Below, in pieces: positions 46,275 through 56,917 of a DNA stretch of 64,000 nucleotides (position 1 is its first letter; every line of letters begins with the position of its first letter). Location: the NCBI RefSeq assembly GCF_025766255.1, contig NW_026516831.1, positions 17,458 to 81,457 of the forward strand, read 5' to 3'. This DNA comes from Zychaea mexicana (Eukaryota; Mucoromycota; Mucoromycetes; Mucorales; Lichtheimiaceae). Under the pieces are notes generated by a model, which worked only from the letters and a program-made list of their open reading frames with translations, made no database searches and was not told the origin of the DNA. The translations under genes and the position numbers were made by a program.

Positions 46275-46690
46275 CTAATTGTATATAAAAACCCTAAGTA
46301 CAGCTTGCTATGAACATTCCTTGACCTCTACTAAGTGATCAACCTCAATCTCAATGATCATATGTCAAATCCCCAAGTACAATAGCAATATCATCAACCA
46401 TCTACATCCAAATTATCAACCTTACTACCAATCTTTCCGTGTATTCACATCATTAAATTCCGTAGTAAAAGATAAATATATATATGATACCATAGTCCTT
46501 GAATAGTAAAACGTCGGTCAGTTATCTTATATCCTTCCTATATCTTGTTCCTTGTTTCTCCCCTCATCATCAGGTCTTCTACCTTCAGGTTTCCTTCTTG
46601 TCTTGTCCTGTTTCTGCTGAAAGCACCTGATACATTCTGGTTCGGTCTCTCTGTCCTTGTCTGTCTTGTCTTGTACCTGTCCGCATCTTA
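46275..46690 (+). repeat. dispersed LTR-like repeat, copy B
   Basis: Diverged relative of 38610-38988 in the same orientation, 7.7 kb away. It opens with a good TATA box (GTATATAAAA, 46281-46290) and ends CGCATCTTACA. Divergence from copy A is high and the DNA between them lacks gag-pol, so the two are better read as separate old insertions than as the LTRs of one element. Confidence 0.55.
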
Positions 46691-47001
46691 CAGCTAAAAA
46701 GAATCGAAAATGGCGTTGAACGAACAATCTTCAAAGAAACTGTTTATAATTCGCATAGAAATTTTATTTGAAACTACAACATTATATTAGGCTTCTGTCT
46801 TGTTCGCTATAGCTGCACGTCTAACCAATTGTTCTTTGACTCAAAATCGCTAAACGGCTTGTATTATCTATAATACCTTACAGCAGCAGTACAGACTGAG
46901 ATCCTCGTTATTTGGTTTCCGAACACCAGGAGCTATATTCATATCAATTTCTCATGTCAACAAGTGCTAAAACGACCAGTGCTATATTCCTCAGCAAAAT
47001 A

Positions 47002-47459
47002 CTTATTCTGCCCCAAATTTAACTTTGAAAGTCAGTTGCGAGAGAGTATAAAGACAGTTAAAAAAATGTTAAAGTGTACTTGTCATCTTGTTTCATAAGA
47101 GAATTATATATTTCGGCCGATGAGATTGTAAGCAAAGAGAGAACGGGAGAGGCAAGATCTTACTACTACAATAGGAGAAACAAAAATGGAGGTGAAAAAC
47201 AAACCACTTTTCATACAAGAAATAAACTCGGTTTGTTATTATTACTTCTTTACAACTTCCTTTTTCACCTCCATTTTTGTTTTTCTTATTGTAGTAGTAA
47301 GATCTTGCCTCTCCCGTTCTCTCTTTGCTTACAATCTCATACGGCCGAAATATATAATTTTCTAATGAAACAAGATGACAAGGGCACTTTAAGATTTTTT
47401 TAACTGTCTTTACACTCTCTCCCAACTGATTTTCACAGTTAAATTTGGGGCAGAATAAG
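47002..47459. mobile_element. 458-bp foldback/MITE with nearly full-length inverted arms
   Basis: Two arms of about 198 bp (47002-47199 and 47261-47459) are inverted copies with few mismatches, separated by a 61-bp loop. Termini read CTTATTCTGCCCC and its complement and are flanked by TA (47000-47001, 47460-47461), as in Tc1/mariner-type insertions. Transcribed RNA would fold into one long hairpin. The mirrored frames on the two strands are by-products of the symmetry, not genes. Confidence 0.85.
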
Positions 47460-47461
47460 TA

Positions 47462-49997
47462 CTTTTCAATCATTAAATAAACCCCATATTTCTTATTTTA
47501 TTCAGTTTACAAAAAAGCTAGGCCAACATTGCAAAAGATAATATCCTTGCTGATGCTAACTAGAAACTACAAATTCGGACGTAAGCTCAGCTAAGGCTCA
47601 AAGCCGAAAACCATGGTATCATATATATAACATTCAAATTTTATAACTGGTAAGCGTTTATAGTTACCACCATCCGCTTCGATATTGGGGGCTATATTTT
47701 GGACTGCATCTATACAGTACTTCAATTGATATTATATTGTACGTGCTTATTTATTTTAGTTTGCTACTTGCCTACTTTGAATAGTGAAGCTTAATCTTAA
47801 GGGCAATGGTGGCACTCATTTGTAAGCAAATTTCTTAAGCTGTCACGCCTTTCCATCTTTTGCGATCACTTATAAAAAGTGCTGATGTGATTTTGACAGT
47901 CTCTTCTCTTTATCTTGAATGACTAAGTTCGGCTGTACTGTTATATTGGTCTGGGATTAAGACCACCTCAGATACATTTCAGTCCTTACTTAGGTCAACC
48001 CTGTAGAAAGTTCCTCAAAAATCATAAATTAAAAAGCATATATGCACTCTTTACAAAATTAACTTTGAGACAATTAAGTGTGCATGATGTGGTACGTATA
48101 TCGAGACAAGTTCCATCATTTTAAACGGACTAATCATCAGGGCGCTAAGTTAGGACATATACACAAGGTAGCATTTTTCCTTTTTCGTGTTCTCTTTCAA
48201 ATAATTTCTCCTCTTGTTCTTCATCTTGCTTCACTAGTCTGCTTCCTTCATATATCTTTATTTGAGCTGTGCATATATTTTGTGGACGCGTTTGCTTCCT
48301 GTTTACTCTCAAAACGCTCACTCTTGTACTGATAGTATCATAATCAACCTTGGCCATGAATTGTGTCTTAGTGGTGAAATATTGCATGACTGTGTGCAGG
48401 GTGGTACAGTATGCGCTCAGGTGTCTTCGTGTTTAAGATATGGCTCATCTCGATCAGGGTCTTCTTTCCTCTATACTCTACTATGGATCGCTTCTTCGTG
48501 GCGTCAGCCAAAACAAAACATATGGTTGATGGAGGCCGTAACTCCTCATACCTTCAATTACAGAGCACCTTTGGTAAAGTGCAGCGAGTCTCAGGTCAAA
48601 TATAATAATAGTCTCTTTGTATAACCAATCTGCTTCCTTTCTAACCTTCATTTGAATTCAACCTTTCAAAGCCCCCAACCTTAGGAGTCAATCTGAACGA
48701 GCAACGACAGTATAGCCTTTATTGCTTATCTTACACCAGCGTACAAAAAACGACACTATGGCATATTAGTCAACTGGGACCCCATTCCTATTTTCCCCAC
48801 TAGTATGTATTACTAAAAGTTACCAAACAGCCGTTAATAATATTTTCATTAAAGTTAGAGAGCTTTTACTGATTGTCTTCAATGCATAAACCTGAACACG
48901 CTATGTCAGGCTGCCTTTTTGATTTTATATTTTCCTATACATCGTCGTCGTCACGTGCTTCCTCATTGACCACCACAATGACTTAAATAATAGATTTCTG
49001 GGTGTACTTTGACATGATGCCTTTACAGATGATAAAGCCCAAACTCTTGCCAGATTGTTTCACGAAGATCAGATGTCACTACAACATTTTTAACTTATAA
49101 GAAGAGGCATAGATCGTCCCAGCAACTGTTGATGATCTTTATGCAAGCAACTGTTTCGCCACAGTGAGCCTGGAATCATTAGTAAGTCCTGGCCCTGAGA
49201 CATTTACTACTAGCTATCATGGGTATATCAATAATTCGGTTGCCTACAACCTTGCACTTTTTCATGGCGGACTTGCAAACATGGTGCCATAACTGACCTG
49301 ATAATGGATCCAAAGATGCTTCTTGTCAAGTCCCATATATGGTTGCCAATTAAGGAAAGACGTAAGCCCCCTCGTTTTGCTTCTTTGTGTCGGACTTCAC
49401 ATGTAGTAACTTCATCGCACTGATAGATATAGTGCATTGATATCTATGGCGTTTTTTGAGTTTGTCTTCTTACTAATTAATGAAAATTCATGAAAAAATA
49501 AAGAACCCATGCTTAAAGCCACAACTTTCTCTATCTTTGGTACACAAAGAGACTCACTATTGCTGAACTTGCCACCTGCACCTGACAATGGCCTTAATAC
49601 TCTTTCTTTTACTAGATCTAAGAAATGATCAATATTATCATGTGCCATAAAAGGAAATCCGGCCTGTTTTGTGCTCCCTACTCACCCATCCCTTAGGGCA
49701 CTCCATCTAAAGGCTAGATCCATGTATTGCTGTAGTTGCTTAGCTATTAGGAATGAAACAATCATTCAAAGTTGCACCAAATCATTGGTGCCACCTAAAC
49801 GTCAGATATTACTGGCTGATCGAGCAGTGGCTTGGACGGAGCAGCAGCTGTCGACGTCATCAAAACTTTCCTTTTGAGCCAATAAACTGCCTAGTTTGTC
49901 TGCAAACTGCTTTCTTTGCTCTCGTTAAACTACGCGTTCAGGCGCTTACCCCACCTCTCTTCCTCCAACTGTCCTCTTTCTTTTCTTCCAGCAAAAA
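47462..49997. other. gene desert, right part, and upstream region of the H3K9 methyltransferase gene
   Basis: No gene recognised. A minus-strand frame 49412-49648 (78 codons) followed by another (49228-49437) looks weakly coding but matches nothing known to me. The last few hundred bases, with a CT-rich stretch near 49940-49990, should hold the methyltransferase promoter and leader. Confidence 0.4.
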
Positions 49998-51774
49998 ATG
50001 ACTTTAAATGAGAATGAGTACTATGTAAGCCTTCGTTCTTGATCTTCCCTAGCTACCTACTAATTGTCTTGACAATGTCCCTCAATATGATGTCAAGATC
50101 GAGTGTTGTCATTTACTGATTCACACTTTTGCTCTTGGTTTGTTCTTGGATAGGTGAAGCGCGTAGCAGGCCGGAAGTTCTTTGTAAGTTAGTGGGTACA
50201 CTCTTCACTCGATCCATAGTAATATTAATGAATTTGCGCGTTCCTTATCTCAAAGCGAAAGAAGTGTTGCTACCTGATTGAATGGGAAGATTACGCTCCT
50301 GAGGATAATACTTGGGAAGAGGAAGCTTGTCTTCTGGGCAATACATCTCTGGTGGTAGAGTTCGAACAGCAGCTGATGCAGGATTTTCCAGACCGCCCTA
50401 ATCTCTTGTATACCCGCGATCGTGTTGTACTCCGCAACACATATGATCCAGAGCTGCCAGCATCTGAATCGCCTGCTCCCCCGCCTGGTCCTGAGCCGTT
50501 AGCTTCAAAAACCAATTCGAAGTCGACAATCGGCAAACGGTCAGCAGGTGATAGGCCAAAGAACACCTCTCCCCGCAAAACGTCTCGGAAAACAGTATCT
50601 CCGGAACTTGAGTACGAGATTCCAGAAAAGGTATGCAGTACTCTGTTTCTTAGTTATCAACTTGTTCGTGTGACATAGAAGTTTCCCTAATTGATAAAAT
50701 ACGCCGTACTCACATTTACACGCACTCCCCCAATGCACATGTCTATAATGCAATAAGCTCAAGCCCAGTTGGAATGTTATCAAAAGAGGCCATCCAAACG
50801 AGACGATCCGAGTCTTCCTGCAATCACTAGACTCTTCCATTCAGAACGCACAAGTAGGTCATTCTTTTCGAGGAGTGCGATGGCAATAAGGGGGGAATAT
50901 TGACGCACAGGATTCCTTTCTTTTTTCTCCCGTACTATAGGAGCATACCCATAAGCTAGTTCGCAAATCTGATACCCACAGTGTATATGAGGGAGTATTT
51001 CCTCCCGTGGCTGTTGTCAATACTGTTGACGGCGATCCTTTCCCAACCGACTTTGTATATGTTGATTCCCTTGTGTTCGGCGACAATGTTTCCCCTCCAG
51101 ATCCCGCTTTTCTTATCCAGTGCGACTGTGACGAGAAAGGATGCTCCGGTGTATGCCACGATAATGAAGCCAGCGTGTATACTGCAGAAGGTCGCATCAA
51201 GATCCCTCAAGGCACGCCAGTTTACGAATGCAATGAAAGATGCGGATGTAGTAAACATTGTCGAAACCGTACTGTTCAGCGGGGGCGCCAGGTGCCTCTT
51301 GAAATCTACAAGACATCGGCTAAAGGTTGGGGTGTTAAGGCAATGGAGGACATTCCTAAAGGCATGTTTGTGGAGCAGTATTTGGGCGAAGTAATCAACA
51401 ACCGTCAGGGAAATTTCCGTGGCAAATTTTATGACAAGGCTGGTACAACATACCTGTTCGATATGGACTTTGGAGAAAGCGTCGAATATGTCATTGACTC
51501 GTTCTTGCTCGGAAACGCCAGTCATTTCTTCAACCATTCTTGTTCACCCAACTTGAGCGTCTACGCAGTCTACAGTGATAGCAGCGACCCGAACTTCCAC
51601 CGACTGGCTTTCTTCTCAAACCGTGCAATCAAAAAGGGCGAGGAGCTGACAATTGATTACGAAGGCAGAATCAAGGCTGATGACGATGTCAGCGTGCCAC
51701 AGGGCAAACCTGGAAAAGGGACCTTTAGATGTCACTGTTCCTCTCCAAAGTGTCGTAAATATATCCATGAGTAA
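49998..51774 (+). CDS. chromodomain-SET histone H3K9 methyltransferase (Clr4/SUV39 type)
   Basis: Writes H3K9 methylation and reads it through its chromodomain, founding heterochromatin. Five exons: 49998-50024, 50154-50183, 50256-50630, 50758-50853, 50941-51774; 453 residues. Two tiny exons build the start of the chromodomain (EYY-VKRVAGRKFF-RKKCCYLIEWEDYAPEDNTWEEE, residues about 7-60). The pre-SET Cys-rich region is at about 236-286 (CDCDEKGCSGVC ... ECNERCGCSKHC). SET spans about 290-420 with GWGVKA, NHSCSPNL and the YEGR segment. Post-SET FRCHCSSPKC closes the protein. All parts of an active enzyme appear present. The exon 4 acceptor is the least certain (50758 or 50764). It borders a 17-kb TE-rich desert. 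Confidence 0.92.
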
Positions 51775-54700
51775 CATGGATCATGACCCTATATCGTTTC
51801 ATAGTAATGACCTGTTTTCATTACTTCACCCTGTCATATCCGCTTTCATTGTATATGTTGTCTCTGTAGTTCAAACTCTTATTCCCATTCCTCTCTCCCC
51901 CTCCCCATAATCAGCTTAGCATGAGCCTTCTTTCAAATCATTCTTCCATTCATATATCAAAGTAATATCATTGTTTTCTCTTAGCTGTTGCTACTTTACT
52001 ATGTGTGAAAATTACGATGCTGCATTCGTCACTATGCTACAGGAGGAGCCAACACAGTGGTCAAGTGACGGAACTTGATTGTGGACAAATCCGAAGCAGA
52101 GTATGCACACACCTATAGTTGGGAGCGCAGTGAAATGGAGATTATCATGGAATCTAGATAGATGTCAACAGCAAGGGTGAGCTACTACAAGCACCTTGTA
52201 AGATGTGTTTGATTGCGTGGAGCACTGACAGTAGATGTTATAATCTCTGGAACAAAGATTCCTCGAATGTAAGTTTGGTGACATACGGAAGGTAGTAGAG
52301 CCATTAGACGGTCGGCTGTAGTCTTCAATTAATTTCTCAATTATTGCTATACAAACCTTCGAAACGGTACATGATAAGAGCACCTAGATCCTAGTAACAC
52401 CTGTCTGCAAAGTATAATGCCGTCTTTCTTTATGCCAGTTGTCATGGTGATATTCACCGTTAAAGCGTTTCAACAGGTAGTAGCTTCCCTATAGCCCTGC
52501 AGAGCAGTTGGAGTTAGGGAAACTTAAGAATTAAGTCAGTGTACCCATAGTGAGAAAAGTATAGTATTGAGCATACACAGAGGTCATAATATATGACGAC
52601 ATCGAGAAATATACATTCCGGTTAAGTTTGGGTAAAGCTAATGGATATAAAGCAGGAGAAAATTACGTTGCACCTGAGTGAGCAAACTATCAGGATACAG
52701 AGACGGAGTAACAAACGGCTGTGCTATAATAAGGGTCGTGAAACAGATTAATGCACTGCAAAAATACCTTAACGGGGAGTAATGATGTACATTCAAGGAC
52801 TTCCAACGTAACTGTGGATAATCAGTATAATAATAGTGAAACAAAGAATAAAGCCAAATCTAAAATCAACGAAAAAGACTCTCAACACCACGCTATTCTA
52901 AACATATGCAATGGTCTCACATTAACCTCAAGCCCTTTAAGTTCTCGACCCCAAGAGATAAAGTTTTTGGAGCCTGTGTAGACAAATAAAAATGGTAGTG
53001 ATTACCGATGAATTCTGTTCTCTTTACAATCACGCCCCTTTGATTAATATTCGTTGTACTAATCAATACGATGCCACTCTAATAGACAAAAAAGCGGCAA
53101 CGGTCGTTGTGATGGCATATTAGAGTGTTTTGAGTATTTAGCTTACTAAATATACCTTTTAGATGTTTCAAGGAGAGAACGCTGCCGAAAGTATGTTATT
53201 ACAATCATTTCCACGTCGGAATCCGTGATCATTGCGCCAGAAACAGTCCATACCGCATCATTTCGCTAAGTATACTGTAGTACAAGTATCGAAAAACGTG
53301 ATGTTAACGTCCACTTCCGTGAGATCGGGCAAGAAGATGATTTTGAGGGTGAAATCAGTCGCAATTTTAAAATCCTTTGTCGTACGTCCAAGACAGTGGG
53401 TGAAGCTGTTGCTCAAACTACTTTCCCCTCAGTTTGTGGGGCACCTGTATGGCTAGCCTATGGATTGAACCACTAGGTTCCTATATCTGTATAATTCAAC
53501 GCAGTTGACGATTTGGCTGGCCCTGAGATGGATGAGTATGTATATTCTCATGCAATGGAGCTATCTGTGTTAAGCGACGAAAGCTGGAACATTTGATGCT
53601 CACTGCTCCTAGAGGTACCGTCCTTTTGAAGGTTACAGCCCATCCGCAGTGCGTGACATTTCGTGTCGCTCGCTGCACCTAGAGCGAGGCCAAAGCAAAC
53701 CAACAATTATATAAAAGCCACGACCTCTCAATGCCTAACAGTAGTAAGTTATAAAGATTTTTAACGGATATGAGATGTACTTTATTTGGTTGTGAAAAAA
53801 CGATTGTGTGCAATTCGGCCTTGCTTTGAATGATACTATCGTCCGTGCTGGTATCAATCAGCATTGGTTTCACGTCAATTTTTTTCTAAGAAGTCATCCA
53901 TAACCATTAAACTTTGGATTACTCATTTGTAATAGCCACACACACTCTACCTGTGTGTATACATGTTCAGATAACAAATCTGTAGGGTGGGTAGAGTTTT
54001 TATTGTGATGAATGAAAAATTTGGTCAGCAGTCCTCTCAACTTCTAATCAAATGGAGATTCAATACTCTGGAGATTTGCTATAGTGCATAAAAAATACTA
54101 CGTGTCAAACAACTTGCGTCTATTTGCTTTACAATTCTAATCCTTAACGTGTGCGTACCACAAAATTTCGCTTTTTAAGAAAAGGGCACATGTACGCTTC
54201 AGAAGATATGTCACATCAAGCGGCAGCATTAAGTTCCCGCTTATGTATATACATGTTCGAAAGTCATGATCTCAAGCAAAAGAAAAGGAGGGATAGATAT
54301 ATTAGAAATTCATTGGTTTTCCAAAAAAAATAATAATTTAAAATATGATATGAGATCTACAGTCGAAATGATACAACAACAAAATAACAAATATAGAGAA
54401 TATATTTTGTACATTATTGCGAGCTTTCTGAGCAGTTTGGGATATCTTAGTGCACTGGACTACCTTGTGAAGAAATCTGACTTAAAAAAACCCTTATCAT
54501 AAAAGCAAAAATACATTCGACATCCGTGCGGAAAACCTGGAAATATCTACTTCAAAGATATAGGTTATTATTCTTTAAAAATACTGTATATAATCGATAT
54601 CTAAGGAGCATGTCGTTTTCTATTTGAGCTCCCAATTTTGGATAATCATCTAGGGCTTAATTTACTGCGAGATTTGCCACACTAAAGTTACAACGACTCC

Positions 54701-54847
54701 TTGAGTTTTCAACATTGACACAATCGCTGCGACTATTTGAAAACAGCTTGCTAGCTAATGTACAACTCCTTAAATGTTATTTTGAATCAATAACCTTTGT
54801 ATCAATTAATTAGTATATACTAAGATGACTCTATTAAAATTCTATAT
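51775..54847. other. gene-poor interval with traces of eroded coding sequence
   Basis: No supported gene. A plus-strand stretch of about 60 codons (53286-53474) reads EKRDVNVHFREIGQEDDFEG and KILCRTSKTVGEAVAQTTFP, protein-like but broken upstream. A 10-bp inverted repeat CACTCTAATA/TATTAGAGTG (53075-53084, 53118-53127) forms a short stem-loop. Confidence 0.4.
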
Positions 54848-56777
54848 TTACAAAAAGTTGATGGATAATTTCTGACGCAAGGTAGAATGTACATTGTAAG
54901 CCCAGAGACTGTATTCTAACCGATGATACTTCCACCATGCAACAGCAAAATGCTTCACTAGTTGCCAGCTGACTCCAGCAGTAGCAGCCTTTTCGGAAAT
55001 GCGCTGCTTAGTTTCAACCCACACTGCCTTGGCACAGAATTGTCCCATGATTGCATACGTGCGATACTGTTCTGGTTTAGAAGCGTTGCGTAGCAGTTCA
55101 TCTACATTCCGCAGCAGATCGCCCGTCTTGAGTAAGAGCAGCATGACGCGCGGAAGTGAGGACAGAATATCTGCAATCCGTCGCAGAAAATGCATGGTAG
55201 GTTTGTTCGCGACACGGTCTACTTCGGTGGTTGTTCTTGCAGAAGATAGATTGGCAGATCGAATCGTGTGCCATTCTCGACCTGTCAACATGGATGCAAA
55301 CAGGCGATGGTCGCTTCCGCCCACTAGTTCGCAGTAACGCTGGATACCCTCCTCGTCCCCCTCAATCAAAGCCGTCCATAAATGAGCATAATTTACACGA
55401 AGCTCATCGGGAAGAGTCCGATATACACCATGATCTAATAGAACGATATCAAAGTTGTGTCCGGATGGATTATCGTTGCTCGCTCTGATCATTACATTGC
55501 CTGGGTCTTTACAAAAAAAGAAGATAAGAAATTGGAACTGTAATGACAAGATAAGTGTAGTTGCTGAGTACTTACGAGGGTCACAATGAACGAATCTGAA
55601 TATAAAAAAAAGTAAAATGTAGGGTGAGTAAAAGACTGAAACTATTAAAAGATATGTTTGTATAAAACACTTCATCACTTACCCATGTATAAACATCATC
55701 CGAGAGAAGATTGATATTAGCTCAGTAGAAACGGTGCTAGGATCAATCTTATGTTTTTTCATATAGTTTAAGTCGTCGATACGGACACCATGTATATCTA
55801 GTATAGAAATGTCATAAGTTCCTGACTTCCTTTCCTCAAGATACAAATAAAATCTCAATGCCATACTTACATTCCATACATATGATACGTCGTTTCGCCC
55901 ATAAAACCTCAGGGATAACAAGTGCAGTACGATCTCCAGCGAACTGTTCGCTGACCTTGTGCGCATTTGCAGCCTCGACAGTAAAATCGAGCTCTTGTGG
56001 CAACGACTCCCGCATATCTTCCGCGACCCAATAAAATCCGAAATTTGGGAAAATCGATTGGATGGTATCAAAAATCCACGACACTGTATTGATATCGATG
56101 CGACAAAACTCATCAAGCTTTGGATGCTGAATCTTGACAGCTACCCATTCACCAGTACTAGCCAGTTGTGCTTTATGCACCTGCGCCAACGATGCAACGC
56201 CGATCGGTTCATAATCGAAATAGGAGAACAAGGAATCCAAGTCTTGGCCCAAATCAACTCGCACCAAGTGACGAATCTCCTCGGGTGAGCTTGCACACTC
56301 GCACCGATCTTGCAATACCGCAAGTGTGGACGTCCATTCCTCTGGAAGCACAAAAACCATCGACGACAGGTGTTGTCCCCACTTGATGTATATACCGCCG
56401 AGTGTTTGCAGGATATGAAGGACTCGTTCAGCGCTACGTTTGTGGCAAGCAGATTTGGCGCTTTCTTTGTCTACGTCCGAAGCACGCAGTAAGGTCCACT
56501 GGTAGTCAAGTGCTATCTTGGCACCGGTTACGACGGCTGTACCGGACCGTCGAAAGGTCTGGGCATAGTAATAAAGTTGATCGTTGTCAAGGTAAAGTAA
56601 CATTCCGGTGCCTAGCAAACCGATCCCGGTAAAAGTGGTTGCCACAGTAACTCCATTTCGCTTGGATTGCCATTTTCCAGATTGTGTGTGAATGCCATTA
56701 CAGTGTAGGGCCCGATTCGCACGGGGCCGTAATTGTTGATATAAAAGAGCATGAGGCTGTATAAGCCGTTTAAACAT
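54848..56777 (-). CDS. MCP2: mitochondrial ABC1/ADCK-family atypical kinase (ADCK1/Mcp2-like)
   Basis: UbiB-fold protein of the ABC1/COQ8 superfamily. The ADCK1/Mcp2 branch sits in the inner mitochondrial membrane and affects lipid homeostasis and coenzyme Q distribution. Four minus-strand exons: 56777-55871, 55797-55683, 55595-55576, 55506-54848; 566 residues. An Arg-rich mitochondrial leader is followed by a hydrophobic segment (GIGLLGTGMLLYL) and ALDYQWTLL, typical of ADCK1/5. The KxGQ motif is IKWGQHLSS (about 131), the nucleotide-binding Lys is in VAVKIQHP, then MEYIHGVRIDD, VHCDPHPGN (about 343-351) and the metal site LLDHG (about 372). Exon 3 is only 20 nt and encodes part of VHCDPHPGN. 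The gene shares a 140-bp divergent promoter with RRP36. Confidence 0.92.
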
Positions 56778-56917
56778 TCAGGAACAAACAAACAATAATG
56801 AAAAAGAAGAGCTTCCTTTTTCGAAAAAAGCGGTTTCGGCCCGATAATTTATTTGGGTTCCCGTGAGCTGGCTCACCTGCAAAAAGTTTTTTTTTCTTTA
56901 ACTGCATAAAAGACACA
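56778..56917. promoter_or_regulatory. 140-bp bidirectional promoter
   Basis: The start codons of the ABC1-family kinase (minus, 56777) and RRP36 (plus, 56918) are 140 bp apart. The interval contains GGCCCGATAATTTATTTGGG and a poly-T run (56888-56899). Both genes must be started from here, one for mitochondria and one for ribosome assembly. Confidence 0.6.

Noticed and set aside
38610..46690. An intact 8-kb LTR retrotransposon bounded by the two repeats
   Set aside because: The repeats are strongly diverged and the DNA between them holds other elements but no gag-pol.
47074..47473. Two overlapping frames on opposite strands sharing peptide sequence
   Set aside because: They mirror each other only because the DNA is a near-perfect hairpin; neither is a gene.
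51007..51774. A separate shorter SET-domain gene
   Set aside because: It is the last exon of the chromodomain-SET gene; the frame continues upstream through the splice site at 50941.
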